This document shows, in pieces, positions 1 through 8,490 of a stretch of DNA of 48,449 nt. The notes under the pieces were generated by a model. The model was not told the DNA's origin and searched no databases. It saw nothing but the letters and a program-made list of their open reading frames with translations. The stretch's first letter is position 1; every line of letters starts with the position of its first letter. Made by a program: the position numbers and the translations under genes. Origin of the DNA: Promethearchaeia archaeon (GTDB taxonomy: Archaea > Asgardarchaeota > Lokiarchaeia > Sigyniarchaeales > SOKP01); NCBI GenBank assembly GCA_029856125.1, contig JAHQWJ010000030.1:1-48449 (forward strand). The letters run 5' to 3'.

Positions 1-2
1 GC

Positions 3-1994
3 ATGATGCTGACGGGTTTTTCCACATCTTTTATAATTCTGTTGATTTCAAGGATGATAAGTGGAATCGGAATGGGATGCGTAATACCCGTAGGTTATTC
101 CATTATTTCCGATGCGATTCCGCCCGACGAAAGATCTGGATGGTTTGGTACGCTTGCAATATTGAGCTCAATTTCTAATGGTAGTGGCCAAGCTTTATCT
201 TCCTTTGTGGGACCAATTTTAGGCTGGAGATTTCCATTTTTTTTGTTGTCGGGAATAAGTATTATAATAGTATGCATATTATTTTTTGTCAAAATCCCTC
301 AACGAGGAGCAAGCGAGAATGAGTTATTAGATCTCGTCGATTTAAATTTAGAATACCAATATAAAATATCGAAAAAGGATTTATCAAACATAATAAAAAA
401 GAAAACTAACAAATATTTAATCATTCAAGGCTTTTTCGCAATAATCCCAGGAACGCTTTTTGTTTATTTTATGACTTCTATGCTTTCCACTCATTACTTC
501 ATTATATTACCTATCGAAATTAGGCTTCAAACGGCTGCGATATTTGCAGGTCTTTTAGGAGTAGGTTATCTATTGGGAAATGCAATTATGTCTTATGTAG
601 GAGATATTTTATTTCGAAAAAACAAAAAAAATCGAACTCGATTAGCAACAGCTTGTATGGCATTCAGCATTCCATTCGTTCTTTTAATGTTATTTTCTAT
701 ACAACCTATTAGCAGTGAAGTGGTTACTAATTTAAATTATCCGATTCCAATCCCTCCTGGAGAGATGATGTCATTTGTGATTTTAACAATTATAGAGATT
801 TTTAAAGTATCTCCAAATTACATTTATTATTTCATATTTGGATTTATAGGAGCAGTGTTAAGCACAGGTTGGGTTTCAAATAAGAATGCAGTTATGGTGG
901 ATGTTAATCTTCCCGAGCATAAAGGCACAGCTACCTCCTTTTTTAGCCTCGCAGAGCAAGTGGGAAAAGGAGTTACGTTATTAATGTCGTTTTCTTTGAT
1001 TTCATTTTTTGGGAGTGTGTTTAATATGATGCTCTTTGCGGTATTTCTTTGGGTACCTTCTGCTTTACTATGGTTCCTCGCAGGTAAATCTGTCGAAGTC
1101 GATATGGAATATAAATCTACCATTCTTTTAGAAAGAAAACAAATCAATCTACTGGATTTTATTTTTGAATTAGAAATTCAGATGGACAGAGCTACTCAAA
1201 AAGTGCAAGATTCAAAGTATTATATCCTTACAGATCAATCGAAATTTAATAAATTGCTTGATGAAGCGATAATAATACTCAATTACTGCGAAAAAGAAGG
1301 AGAATATAGGAGTATAACAAAAATTGAGAAAAGAGCTCGAAAATTAAATATTAAAGCAAATTCAATTAAGTCTATGGCTAATCAAATATTCAAAATTCTT
1401 AATGTAAAGGATTTATCCGCAAAGGAAATTGATATGCTTAATGAAGATCTACGACAGATCATTTTAAACATTTCTGAAGGAGAGCGTAGCACTTTTGGAG
1501 ATTTGCAAATTTTTTATGAAGATGCTTATCTAAAAATAATTGAAGCTCGTTTATTAAGGAACAATGATCTTATTAAGAGTAAAGGGAAAATACAAGATGC
1601 AATAAAAATATACGAAAGAGTTAGAAATTTATTGAATGAACGTGTGGAAATCATAAATGAAACCGCCGAATTATCAGAAGAGGATAAATTTGTAAATGAA
1701 AAAGAGCGAGAACTACTAAAAAAAACATCTAATGCATTAGCCGCTACTAATGCTTTAAAAAACGAGATTGAAGGAGTTTTTAAAAAATTGGAAGAGAAGG
1801 GGATTATGGAAAAGGATTTAAGAAAAATCTCAGATTTGACATATGAATACCATGTTAATCTGTATGATGTAATTGTGGATACTTTCGGCCAAGATCGAAG
1901 AACAAAGGACATTATTATGGAAATTCTTGAAGAAATTGATGCCATCTTTAATGATTACGATAAATTAAAAACGCTAGAGTTGAAAGTATTTTAA
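3..1994 (+). CDS. MFS transporter with long C-terminal helical domain (5' partial)
   Basis: Major facilitator superfamily secondary transporter in the cytoplasmic membrane; the substrate cannot be told. Residues 16-45 carry the TM3-TM4 pattern of the family (SRMISGIGMG, then PPDERS), so TM1-TM2 lie outside the window and the frame is open to the edge. Further hydrophobic segments continue to about residue 360. After that come about 300 hydrophilic residues rich in Lys, Glu, Ile and Leu, predicted helical or coiled-coil and probably cytoplasmic. Ordinary MFS proteins end soon after TM12, so the tail is an added domain that could sense or bind a partner. MFS membership is clear from sequence; the role of the tail is unknown. 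Confidence 0.85.
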   Translation: MMLTGFSTSFIILLISRMISGIGMGCVIPVGYSIISDAIPPDERSGWFGTLAILSSISNGSGQALSSFVGPILGWRFPFFLLSGISIIIVCILFFVKIPQRGASENELLDLVDLNLEYQYKISKKDLSNIIKKKTNKYLIIQGFFAIIPGTLFVYFMTSMLSTHYFIILPIEIRLQTAAIFAGLLGVGYLLGNAIMSYVGDILFRKNKKNRTRLATACMAFSIPFVLLMLFSIQPISSEVVTNLNYPIPIPPGEMMSFVILTIIEIFKVSPNYIYYFIFGFIGAVLSTGWVSNKNAVMVDVNLPEHKGTATSFFSLAEQVGKGVTLLMSFSLISFFGSVFNMMLFAVFLWVPSALLWFLAGKSVEVDMEYKSTILLERKQINLLDFIFELEIQMDRATQKVQDSKYYILTDQSKFNKLLDEAIIILNYCEKEGEYRSITKIEKRARKLNIKANSIKSMANQIFKILNVKDLSAKEIDMLNEDLRQIILNISEGERSTFGDLQIFYEDAYLKIIEARLLRNNDLIKSKGKIQDAIKIYERVRNLLNERVEIINETAELSEEDKFVNEKERELLKKTSNALAATNALKNEIEGVFKKLEEKGIMEKDLRKISDLTYEYHVNLYDVIVDTFGQDRRTKDIIMEILEEIDAIFNDYDKLKTLELKVF

Positions 1995-2016
1995 TTTAAA
2001 CAATTTGTTATTATCT

Positions 2017-2319
2017 CTAATTATTGAGAAATTCTGATTTTAATATATCTGTGAAATGTAACTTATCACTATTTCCTAACTCGTGTGTGTCGATTCCTTT
2101 CTTATTATAAAAATCAGGACAATTATCATCTGAAAATAAATTCACAAGCAAGATAAGACAGTTTTGGAGTTCTAAATCGTTATTTTTATCTTTATTGACG
2201 TTTTCCATAATTTTAATAAGGAGATTGCTGAGCCAGACTTTATTGAAATTAGGTAAGTCATCCTCTCTGTCTTTAGATTTCCTATTATAAAAATCTAAAA
2301 TATTAGCTACACAATCCAT
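2017..2319 (-). CDS. Hypothetical protein, 100 aa
   Basis: Not recognised. A small acidic and Asn-rich protein with a helical middle (LLIKIMENVNKD, then CLILLVNLFSDD), no signal peptide and no membrane segment. It is convergent with the MFS gene, with 22 bases between the stops. Codon use (AAA, ATT, TTA) matches the neighbours. It begins with ATG; a clear ribosome binding site was not seen. It could be a real small cytoplasmic protein or a chance frame; the even amino-acid composition mildly favours a gene. Confidence 0.5.
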   Translation of the reverse strand: MDCVANILDFYNRKSKDREDDLPNFNKVWLSNLLIKIMENVNKDKNNDLELQNCLILLVNLFSDDNCPDFYNKKGIDTHELGNSDKLHFTDILKSEFLNN

Positions 2320-2482
2320 TTTAAAATTAATCCCTTTCCCGTGTAAGAGTTCAAGAGTTACATTAATTTACGCTCCCGAAATTATGTAATTCTTCGTTAT
2401 TAAATCAACAGATACATGCTAATTCGGATTTATATATATTTGTGACTGTTAGTTCAATGAGAAAAAGGAATTTCATCAAAAA

Positions 2483-2599
2483 TTAGGTTGGTTCAAAACA
2501 TATTTGAAGGGAATCAATTAGATGTAAAGAGTTAGTTGTTTTTTTCTTCAAAAACCTAACAAAATTAGTATCACGAGTAATAAGGATGTCGGGTATTAA
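2483..2599 (-). pseudogene. Possible PIN-domain remnant
   Basis: Directly after the TGA of the 182-aa gene, and in the same frame, the minus strand reads on for 38 codons to a TAA. The peptide contains PDILITRDTNFVRFLKKK, which resembles the ending of VapC-type PIN ribonucleases (an acidic residue, a hydrophobic run, T-x-D-x-x-F). There is no start codon and no upstream PIN core. It may be the tail of a decayed toxin gene. The resemblance is short and judged by eye. Confidence 0.3.
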
Positions 2600-3148
2600 T
2601 CAAGCTTCAATACCTTCTATAAAAGAATCAATGGCTTGTTCAAGGTCGATCAAGTCCTCGACTTCTTTTATGTCACTACTAGCAATTCTGTTTAGAAATT
2701 CCTTTAAGAGTTTTTCCTTTTGTTTATCCTGTGGGAAAATCAAAGAACTTTTATAATGCTCATAGTCTAAGATATTAGTAAAAACTAGAAATAGTTTTTC
2801 GATGTGGCTATATTCAATCAAGCTATGAAGTTTATCTCTGGTAATGAGAGTTTGTGTTTGATCCTTATAGAATCCACTGAGGTCGTTATAATAATTTGTA
2901 ATGCGAGCAACATTATCCAACTGCGTCTGAAGAGCAGCTTGACTGATCGGACTATCATCAGAATACATGATTTCAAAATAAGCATTAACAAAATCTTTCA
3001 ATTTTTGAAGCTTCTGCTGGAAAACTCTAGTTTTGACTATCCGAGTAAACATTGGGCTTTCTTTATCCTTATAAAAGCGAAGTTCAAATTTAACTATTGC
3101 CAAAATATCGAGAAATAATTCCTTTATATCAATGTTATCTCTTTCCAT
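2600..3148 (-). CDS. Hypothetical helical protein, 182 aa
   Basis: Not recognised. The protein is almost entirely predicted alpha-helical and hydrophilic, with regularly spaced Leu/Ile/Phe, no Cys, no signal peptide and no membrane segment. The ATG start is followed by a charged N-terminus, and upstream lies a very A+T-rich stretch with TATA-like sequence (about 3220-3232). No sequence motif supports a function. The in-frame sequence after its stop looks like a PIN-domain remnant, so the locus may have been rearranged. Confidence 0.6.
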   Translation of the reverse strand: MERDNIDIKELFLDILAIVKFELRFYKDKESPMFTRIVKTRVFQQKLQKLKDFVNAYFEIMYSDDSPISQAALQTQLDNVARITNYYNDLSGFYKDQTQTLITRDKLHSLIEYSHIEKLFLVFTNILDYEHYKSSLIFPQDKQKEKLLKEFLNRIASSDIKEVEDLIDLEQAIDSFIEGIEA

Positions 3149-3321
3149 TTTACTGTAAGTTTGTTCGTAGTTCTTAATTTATATTTAGTTCTATTAACTA
3201 GTATACATCTGATAATATAAAAATATACTATATATTGAATTCTAATGTTTTAATAAATTTAATTCTTAAGATTACTTTTTCTTATAGATTCATATAGAGT
3301 CTTTTTCTTGTTTTTGGTTTC

Positions 3322-4311
3322 TTAATAAGTTAAGGGAAAATGAGGTCTATCCGTTATTTGATCTTTAGGAAGGAGGTTTCTTTGGTTTATTTTTCTTCTT
3401 GTAAGCTTCCTGAACGTTATCGCATTTATATGAATCCTTAAAATTCGGAGTGGGGAAAAAATCATAAATTTCAGATCGTTGTTAGGATTCTTTCTTAATT
3501 CGAGAAATTTTAGATAAAAACGTTCAGTTTTTGCTTTTCGCTTAGGAGTTTCAAAAGAAATAAATCTTTTAAGAATCTTGTCCAGTGACTCTGAATCTTC
3601 ATAACAATAGTAGTTTGAAGCTTTTAAAGACCATTTGATAGCCTCTAACTGATATTTTATCGAGTTCAATTCTTTTCTAGGACCTATCAATAACGCAAAA
3701 AACGAAATAAAAAGATTCATAACCGTACTTCTAAAAATCTCGCGAACGGTAATTTTGATTTTAGGTCTAATAGAATCTCTGAGATCTTCTCCAAACAAAA
3801 CCGTGCTATTTTGAATTACACTCCCTAAAACGATATTTCGCGGAGCAAATAACATTGAGAAAAAACGATTTACTCGAAAAATTTTGTAAAATATCGCTTG
3901 TTCCCAGAATTTCTGTTTTGTTAAAAAATGACTCACGAACATTCCTGTCGAGAGCTGGATTACTCCAAGAATCTCACGAAATAGTTTTGAAGTTGGTTCT
4001 TTAAATTTATGTTTTATTTCTAATGCAATAAAATACCTCTCAATCTCCTTTAAATGTCTACCTGAAACCCGATTTTTAAAAATAAAGAGGAGATCACAAT
4101 CAGATACAGCAGTGTTTTCATTATCTACTTGTTGACTACCAAACAAAAGAAGGGATACAATTTTATTAATTCCTATTTCTTTGTTAATTAAAACCACAAT
4201 GTCCTTAATGTAATTTCTTGATTGTTCGTTCAATCCTTTTAAATTATTTGATATGTGGTATTTTATTTTATCATCTGTTTCGCTGGTTTTATCTGAATTA
4301 ATATCTTGCAT
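3322..4311 (-). CDS. Nucleotidyltransferase-fold protein, 329 aa
   Basis: Predicted DNA polymerase-beta-type nucleotidyltransferase. Residues of about 58-76 give LLLFGSQQVDNENTAVSDCD, the family's G-S motif followed by D-x-D, whose carboxylates bind the catalytic metal. The remaining 230 residues are basic and helical, with a hydrophobic patch near the middle (FISFFALLIG) and an Arg/Lys-rich C-terminus, which could contact nucleic acid. Minimal nucleotidyltransferases of toxin-antitoxin pairs are only about 100 aa, so this is a larger member with an additional domain. The substrate (nucleic acid, protein or antibiotic) cannot be told. No HEPN partner gene is adjacent. Confidence 0.65.
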   Translation of the reverse strand: MQDINSDKTSETDDKIKYHISNNLKGLNEQSRNYIKDIVVLINKEIGINKIVSLLLFGSQQVDNENTAVSDCDLLFIFKNRVSGRHLKEIERYFIALEIKHKFKEPTSKLFREILGVIQLSTGMFVSHFLTKQKFWEQAIFYKIFRVNRFFSMLFAPRNIVLGSVIQNSTVLFGEDLRDSIRPKIKITVREIFRSTVMNLFISFFALLIGPRKELNSIKYQLEAIKWSLKASNYYCYEDSESLDKILKRFISFETPKRKAKTERFYLKFLELRKNPNNDLKFMIFSPLRILRIHINAITFRKLTRRKINQRNLLPKDQITDRPHFPLTY

Positions 4312-4378
4312 CTTTACCTGAAATATTATTTCCTATAATAAAAATATAAACTAAAAATTAATAGTTGATTAAAAGAAC

Positions 4379-6388
4379 TCAAATTCGATTACCGAGGTTA
4401 TAACCACGACTAATAGCTTCTAAAACAGTTTGTGGCTTTTTTGCATCTCCGAGTTTTTCAACAGGAATTTTTAAAGTCTTAATCTCTTTAAAAAGAGAAT
4501 CATTCGGTTTAACACCTGTGGCATAATAAACATAGTCGACATCGTTAATTTGTTGTTCAGTATCGGTAGCATCAACATATGATACATAATCTTCACCTAT
4601 TTCTGTTACTTTTACACTGGTAAGTTTTTTCACTCCGAGATAATCACATTTATCTAATAGAACCCACTTAGTAGTCTTACCTAATGCAGTTCCTAATTTA
4701 GGTAATTGTTCTAAAACAGTTACTTTATTCCTTCCTTCGTGCATCATTTTCAAGGCTACTTCTGGCTCCAGTGCTTTGTATCGTGTGAGAAAATTAAACG
4801 AATTAACATCCAATGATCCATATTTTGCTATGTAAAGTGCTAATTCTATGCCTGTAGCACCACCGCCTATAATAACATTATTTTTCCCTAATGGGGCATC
4901 ACCGCTAAAAACATTATTTGCCCAAAATACGTTTTCTCTTTCAATTCCTGTAATCGGAGGTTTAATTGGAGTTGAACCGGTTGCTACTAATACTATATCT
5001 GGATTTATTTCTTTAATTCTGTCACTTGTTATTTCTTGTTGCAGGTGAACATTAATATTATATTTCTGAATCCAGTAAGTATAGTTTTCAATCATCCTCT
5101 TAAATTCGTTCCTTCCTGGCGGTATCCAAATTATATTTAATAGGCCACCGATTTTATCATCCTTTTCATATAAATGCACTTCATGACCTCTCATAGCCGC
5201 AACACGCGCAGCTTCTAACCCTGCTGGACCAGCTCCAACAATCATAACTTTTTTCTTGCTCTCAAGTGGTTTTAACTCAGTCTTAGCTTCTTTTCCGGCT
5301 CTAGCATTTCTTAAACATACTACAGATTGCATACCAAAGATAGCATCAAAACATCCTTGATTACAACCGATACAATGCATAATATCCCTTAATTCACCTT
5401 TCTTTGCCTTTTCAGGGAGATAGGGATCCGCGATTAAAGTTCGACCCATGCATATGGCATCAGCTTTTCTAGCCATTAAAATTTGCTCAGCTAATTCAGG
5501 TGTGTTTATTCTATTGGAAGAAAATACTGGGATTGAAACATAATTCTTAATATTTTCAGCTAAATATGAATAGCATCCCTCCGGAACATCCATTGTTGTT
5601 TGAGGAACTTTTGTCTCATGCCATCCTCCTGTTACATTGATGTAATCTAGATATTTTGAGAGTTCTTCCGCAATTACTCCTTTTTCTTTATAAGTATTAC
5701 TTCCAGGTACAAAATCATCCCCGGAAATCCTATAACCAAGAGGAAAATCCTCTAAATTAGATTTCATTAGCTCTAGAGTTTCTAAAGGGAATCTAAGTCG
5801 ATCTTCTAAATCACCACCATATTTGTCGGTTCGGATGTTAGTTTTTGGAGAGAGAAATTGAGTCATCAAATAGCCGGCATTTGCACAAATTTCAACAGCA
5901 TCAAAGCCTGCTTTCTTAGCGCGTACTCCTGCAGCCACAAATGCTTCCTGTTCCGTTTTTATATCTTCAAGAGTCATTTCTCTTGGAGTAGTTTTGCTAA
6001 ATTTACTATATACCGCCGAGGGAGCAATGGGCGTTTTACCAATTACAATAGGCATAGTATACGCACCACCATGATACAATTGAGCACACACCTTTACATC
6101 ATCTCTAGCGTCGTGAACAGCTTTCGTTAGCTCAGTTAATTTTGGTAAATAATCGTCACTATCAATAGAAATCATCATTGGAATCCCTTTTGCATAAAGA
6201 TCTACATAACACCCACCTACAATTAATAACCCAGCGCCTCCCTTTGCTCTTTCGACATAAAAATCAATTAGCTGTTGACTGATATAGCCATCACTAGCCA
6301 TGTTGAGATTTATTGCGGGCATAACTATACGATTTGAAATTGTTATATTTCCAATGTCCAGAGGTTCAAACAATTTAAAGAATTTCAT
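4379..6388 (-). CDS. FMN/4Fe-4S/FAD oxidoreductase, 2,4-dienoyl-CoA reductase type
   Basis: NADH:flavin oxidoreductase of the old yellow enzyme superfamily, with the three-cofactor layout of 2,4-dienoyl-CoA reductase (FadH) and trimethylamine dehydrogenase. Residues 1-330 form the FMN TIM barrel, with the family signature around 177-201 (FLSP, then DKYGGDLEDRLRFPLE). Cys339, 342, 346 and 358 form the 4Fe-4S site. GAGPAG at 385-390 starts an FAD domain, and a second nucleotide-binding GGGATG follows. Electrons pass from NAD(P)H through FAD and Fe-S to FMN to reduce an enoyl-type substrate. It is cytoplasmic, full length, and stands alone. The family is certain; the substrate (dienoyl-CoA, enoate or other) is not. 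Confidence 0.92.
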   Translation of the reverse strand: MKFFKLFEPLDIGNITISNRIVMPAINLNMASDGYISQQLIDFYVERAKGGAGLLIVGGCYVDLYAKGIPMMISIDSDDYLPKLTELTKAVHDARDDVKVCAQLYHGGAYTMPIVIGKTPIAPSAVYSKFSKTTPREMTLEDIKTEQEAFVAAGVRAKKAGFDAVEICANAGYLMTQFLSPKTNIRTDKYGGDLEDRLRFPLETLELMKSNLEDFPLGYRISGDDFVPGSNTYKEKGVIAEELSKYLDYINVTGGWHETKVPQTTMDVPEGCYSYLAENIKNYVSIPVFSSNRINTPELAEQILMARKADAICMGRTLIADPYLPEKAKKGELRDIMHCIGCNQGCFDAIFGMQSVVCLRNARAGKEAKTELKPLESKKKVMIVGAGPAGLEAARVAAMRGHEVHLYEKDDKIGGLLNIIWIPPGRNEFKRMIENYTYWIQKYNINVHLQQEITSDRIKEINPDIVLVATGSTPIKPPITGIERENVFWANNVFSGDAPLGKNNVIIGGGATGIELALYIAKYGSLDVNSFNFLTRYKALEPEVALKMMHEGRNKVTVLEQLPKLGTALGKTTKWVLLDKCDYLGVKKLTSVKVTEIGEDYVSYVDATDTEQQINDVDYVYYATGVKPNDSLFKEIKTLKIPVEKLGDAKKPQTVLEAISRGYNLGNRI

Positions 6389-6450
6389 ATAAATTTCACT
6401 TCAATTAAGATAGAATTAATAATTTTATTAGTTATTAAAATTGATAACAG

Positions 6451-6460
6451 TATAAATTAT
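6451..6460 (-). promoter_or_regulatory. Candidate TATA box for the FMN/FAD oxidoreductase
   Basis: The minus strand reads ATAATTTATA, an archaeal TATA-like element, about 65 bases upstream of the ATG at 6388. GAAGTGA shortly before the ATG could serve as ribosome binding site. In an A+T-rich genome such matches occur by chance. Confidence 0.35.
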
Positions 6461-6536
6461 TAACTTTTGTTTGTTTAAAGCTTAAATAAACGCCATTCAA
6501 GCGATATAATAAAGAGAAAATTTTTATTGTTTATTC

Positions 6537-7328
6537 TTATCGGAAGTACGAATCAGAACTACGATCTTCTTGAGGACCCTTCATAAATTGATTTGCTTGC
6601 TTTTTGTAAGAATCGATTACTTGCTCCATTTCTTCGATCTGTTTGTTTAATTCATCGAAGTTCATTTCAATATTAAAATATTCCATTAATAATACAACCA
6701 ATGCTTTAGATGCCCGGGGATCTAATGTCATCATAGGTAACGGTAATGTTTCTGCTAATAAGCATACTCCAGGAGCAAATCCTTTTTGTCCTGCCCAAGC
6801 GGGTAAAATTCCATTTGCTCCAGCAATTACTCCGCCCTCCATTAATGTAGTATCTTTAAATTTTAAAAAAGATTCATTTATTTTGTCGTTTGTTCCACAA
6901 ATATGTGTTATTGGTTTGTCTCTTACTCTATCAATTACCATTGCACCAGCACTGACGTACATTTTAATTTTACTATTTGTAATTTTATCCATCGCTTCAC
7001 AAAATTTCTGAGAAAAATCAAATACTCCTTGTGAAGTCTGGGGTTGATAATTGGCTGTTAAAATAAAGAGATCAGGTTTATTTTTCTGTTTTCTTGACTT
7101 ATAATAGACTTTTGCTGATGGAATCTCCAATTTACCTTTTTCAACATTTGACTTGGGGGGAAAATCGAAATATTCAATGTCCAAGAATTCTTTGGCTTCA
7201 ATCGAATCTTTAATCGAAGTGATCGCAAGTTTTGCGACCAAAGCAATCCCTGGCCAACCAATCAAAACAATTGGATCGTTTAAATCATCTGGATTTAACT
7301 CAAATTTCTGATTTATGTTTATAATCAT
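6537..7328 (-). CDS. PAC2-family protein (proteasome assembly chaperone homologue)
   Basis: Member of the PAC2 family, which includes archaeal PbaB and eukaryotic proteasome assembly chaperones. Seen: PIVLIGWPGIALVAK near residues 20-34, followed by alternating strands and Gly-rich turns (SAGAMVID, GGVIAGANGILPAW, then an acidic and a Leu-Pro-rich stretch), as usual for this family, and a charged helical tail of about 35 residues. Length 263 aa fits archaeal members. The ATG is preceded by AAGGTAGA, a fair ribosome binding site. It lies 21 bases after the upstream zinc-ribbon membrane protein gene, so the two are probably co-transcribed. Whether it acts on proteasomes here is an inference from the family. 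Confidence 0.85.
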   Translation of the reverse strand: MIININQKFELNPDDLNDPIVLIGWPGIALVAKLAITSIKDSIEAKEFLDIEYFDFPPKSNVEKGKLEIPSAKVYYKSRKQKNKPDLFILTANYQPQTSQGVFDFSQKFCEAMDKITNSKIKMYVSAGAMVIDRVRDKPITHICGTNDKINESFLKFKDTTLMEGGVIAGANGILPAWAGQKGFAPGVCLLAETLPLPMMTLDPRASKALVVLLMEYFNIEMNFDELNKQIEEMEQVIDSYKKQANQFMKGPQEDRSSDSYFR

Positions 7329-7349
7329 TTCATTCTACCTTTTTTGATG

Positions 7350-8363
7350 CTAAATATCAATTATTTTTTCTCCGCAGTGGGGACAAAATTCGATGCGTAC
7401 TTTCATAAATTTCCCACAGAAAGGGCAATACATACCGGAGTTAAGATTGTTAGAAACCTCAGTGTTAGAAGTTTCAAAAATTTGTGACGATTGATAATTT
7501 GGTGATATATATTGAGTTTGTTGTTCTCTACTATTTTTTAAAAAGTCATACAGAGAAGTTAATAGGCAAATAAATAATGGAGCAAATAACAATCCAGGTA
7601 AATTATAAAATAGATCATATAGTATAATTGAACCATAATTTCTCGTAGATGGATTGTACCATGAAGGGTCGTATACTTCGAGTAAGAAAGGAGTAACAAC
7701 CATTTGGAAGATAAAATCGCAAAGAAAAACAAATAAATTGCTAAGTATAAAAATGCCAATTATCTTCCAAAATGCTCCTCTTGCTACTTCTCGAGCTTCT
7801 TTTATAGGTTGAATTCCTTCTTCTGAATGATATGTGAATATGTAAAAAATATAATACCCATAAATGATAATACTTGGAATAAAAAGGAGAAATGACCCTA
7901 CTGCTATTCCAACACCTAATAATAGAATAACAAGCAATAACCTCCCATTAAATGCGTTTTTTAATTCAGTAGTAAAGTTCGAAGGACTACCAGAGAATTT
8001 GTTGAACAAATAATTACTTACTAAACACATAGCGAATACATTGAAAATTGATGATGTTAAATTATTGAAAAACTCAGTACTGATAATTAAAGCGAAGTAC
8101 TCAAACATGACATTAAGATCGTCGTTAGTGAGGGTTGTAGGATCTTTCTGTATAATAAGTTCAATCGCTGGAGTTATGAGATTTAATTGCCAGTTCAAAT
8201 CAGTAACTAACAAATTTTTAATTATTAAACTAATTACAAAAATTAAGGCTAAAGGTATAATTAAAGTCTTGTAGCTCTTGCTAAATAAATATAAGCCTTC
8301 ATAGATGACATCCTTAAACCGTTTATTTGAGACGCTTTTCTGTCTTGGATACCCATCCGACAT
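7350..8363 (-). CDS. Multi-pass membrane protein with C-terminal zinc ribbon
   Basis: An integral membrane protein with about five or six hydrophobic segments (roughly residues 34-52, 85-115, 140-175, 200-225 and 245-270), followed by a Gln/Ser/Asn-rich linker and a zinc ribbon at the very end: Cys313-x2-Cys316 and Cys327-x2-Cys330. The membrane part has the look of archaeal proteins related to the glycerophosphodiesterase-type membrane domain, but that is a weak judgement. The ribbon probably faces the cytoplasm. It is the first gene of a likely pair with the PAC2 gene and is divergent from the DUF2070 gene. Function unknown. Confidence 0.75.
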   Translation of the reverse strand: MSDGYPRQKSVSNKRFKDVIYEGLYLFSKSYKTLIIPLALIFVISLIIKNLLVTDLNWQLNLITPAIELIIQKDPTTLTNDDLNVMFEYFALIISTEFFNNLTSSIFNVFAMCLVSNYLFNKFSGSPSNFTTELKNAFNGRLLLVILLLGVGIAVGSFLLFIPSIIIYGYYIFYIFTYHSEEGIQPIKEAREVARGAFWKIIGIFILSNLFVFLCDFIFQMVVTPFLLEVYDPSWYNPSTRNYGSIILYDLFYNLPGLLFAPLFICLLTSLYDFLKNSREQQTQYISPNYQSSQIFETSNTEVSNNLNSGMYCPFCGKFMKVRIEFCPHCGEKIIDI

Positions 8364-8442
8364 AATTTTAATTATTCTCTTAATTATTTATAATTTGTTA
8401 AAAAAATATAATTAAAAGGTTTATTCTTTAATTTACTAGTAG

Positions 8443-8452
8443 TTATATATAA
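8443..8452 (+). promoter_or_regulatory. TATA box for the DUF2070 gene
   Basis: TTATATATAA lies 39 bases upstream of the ATG at 8491 in the divergent intergenic region. Archaeal transcription starts about 25 bases after the box, which would leave a short leader of about 15-20 bases. A good match in a sensible place. Confidence 0.5.
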
Positions 8453-8490
8453 TGTTAACATAAGAAATAAAAATTCTCTTAATACATGAT

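Noticed and set aside
827..1147. 106-codon minus-strand frame inside the MFS gene
   Set aside because: Shadow of the transmembrane coding sequence on the other strand; no own start signal or family pattern.
1526..1945. 139-codon minus-strand frame inside the MFS gene
   Set aside because: It is antisense to the charged helical tail; its Ser/Phe/Ile-rich composition is what the reverse of Lys/Glu-rich codons gives.
2320..2482. Possible tRNA or small RNA in the gap after the 100-aa gene
   Set aside because: No cloverleaf, T-loop consensus or stable stem could be found by eye.
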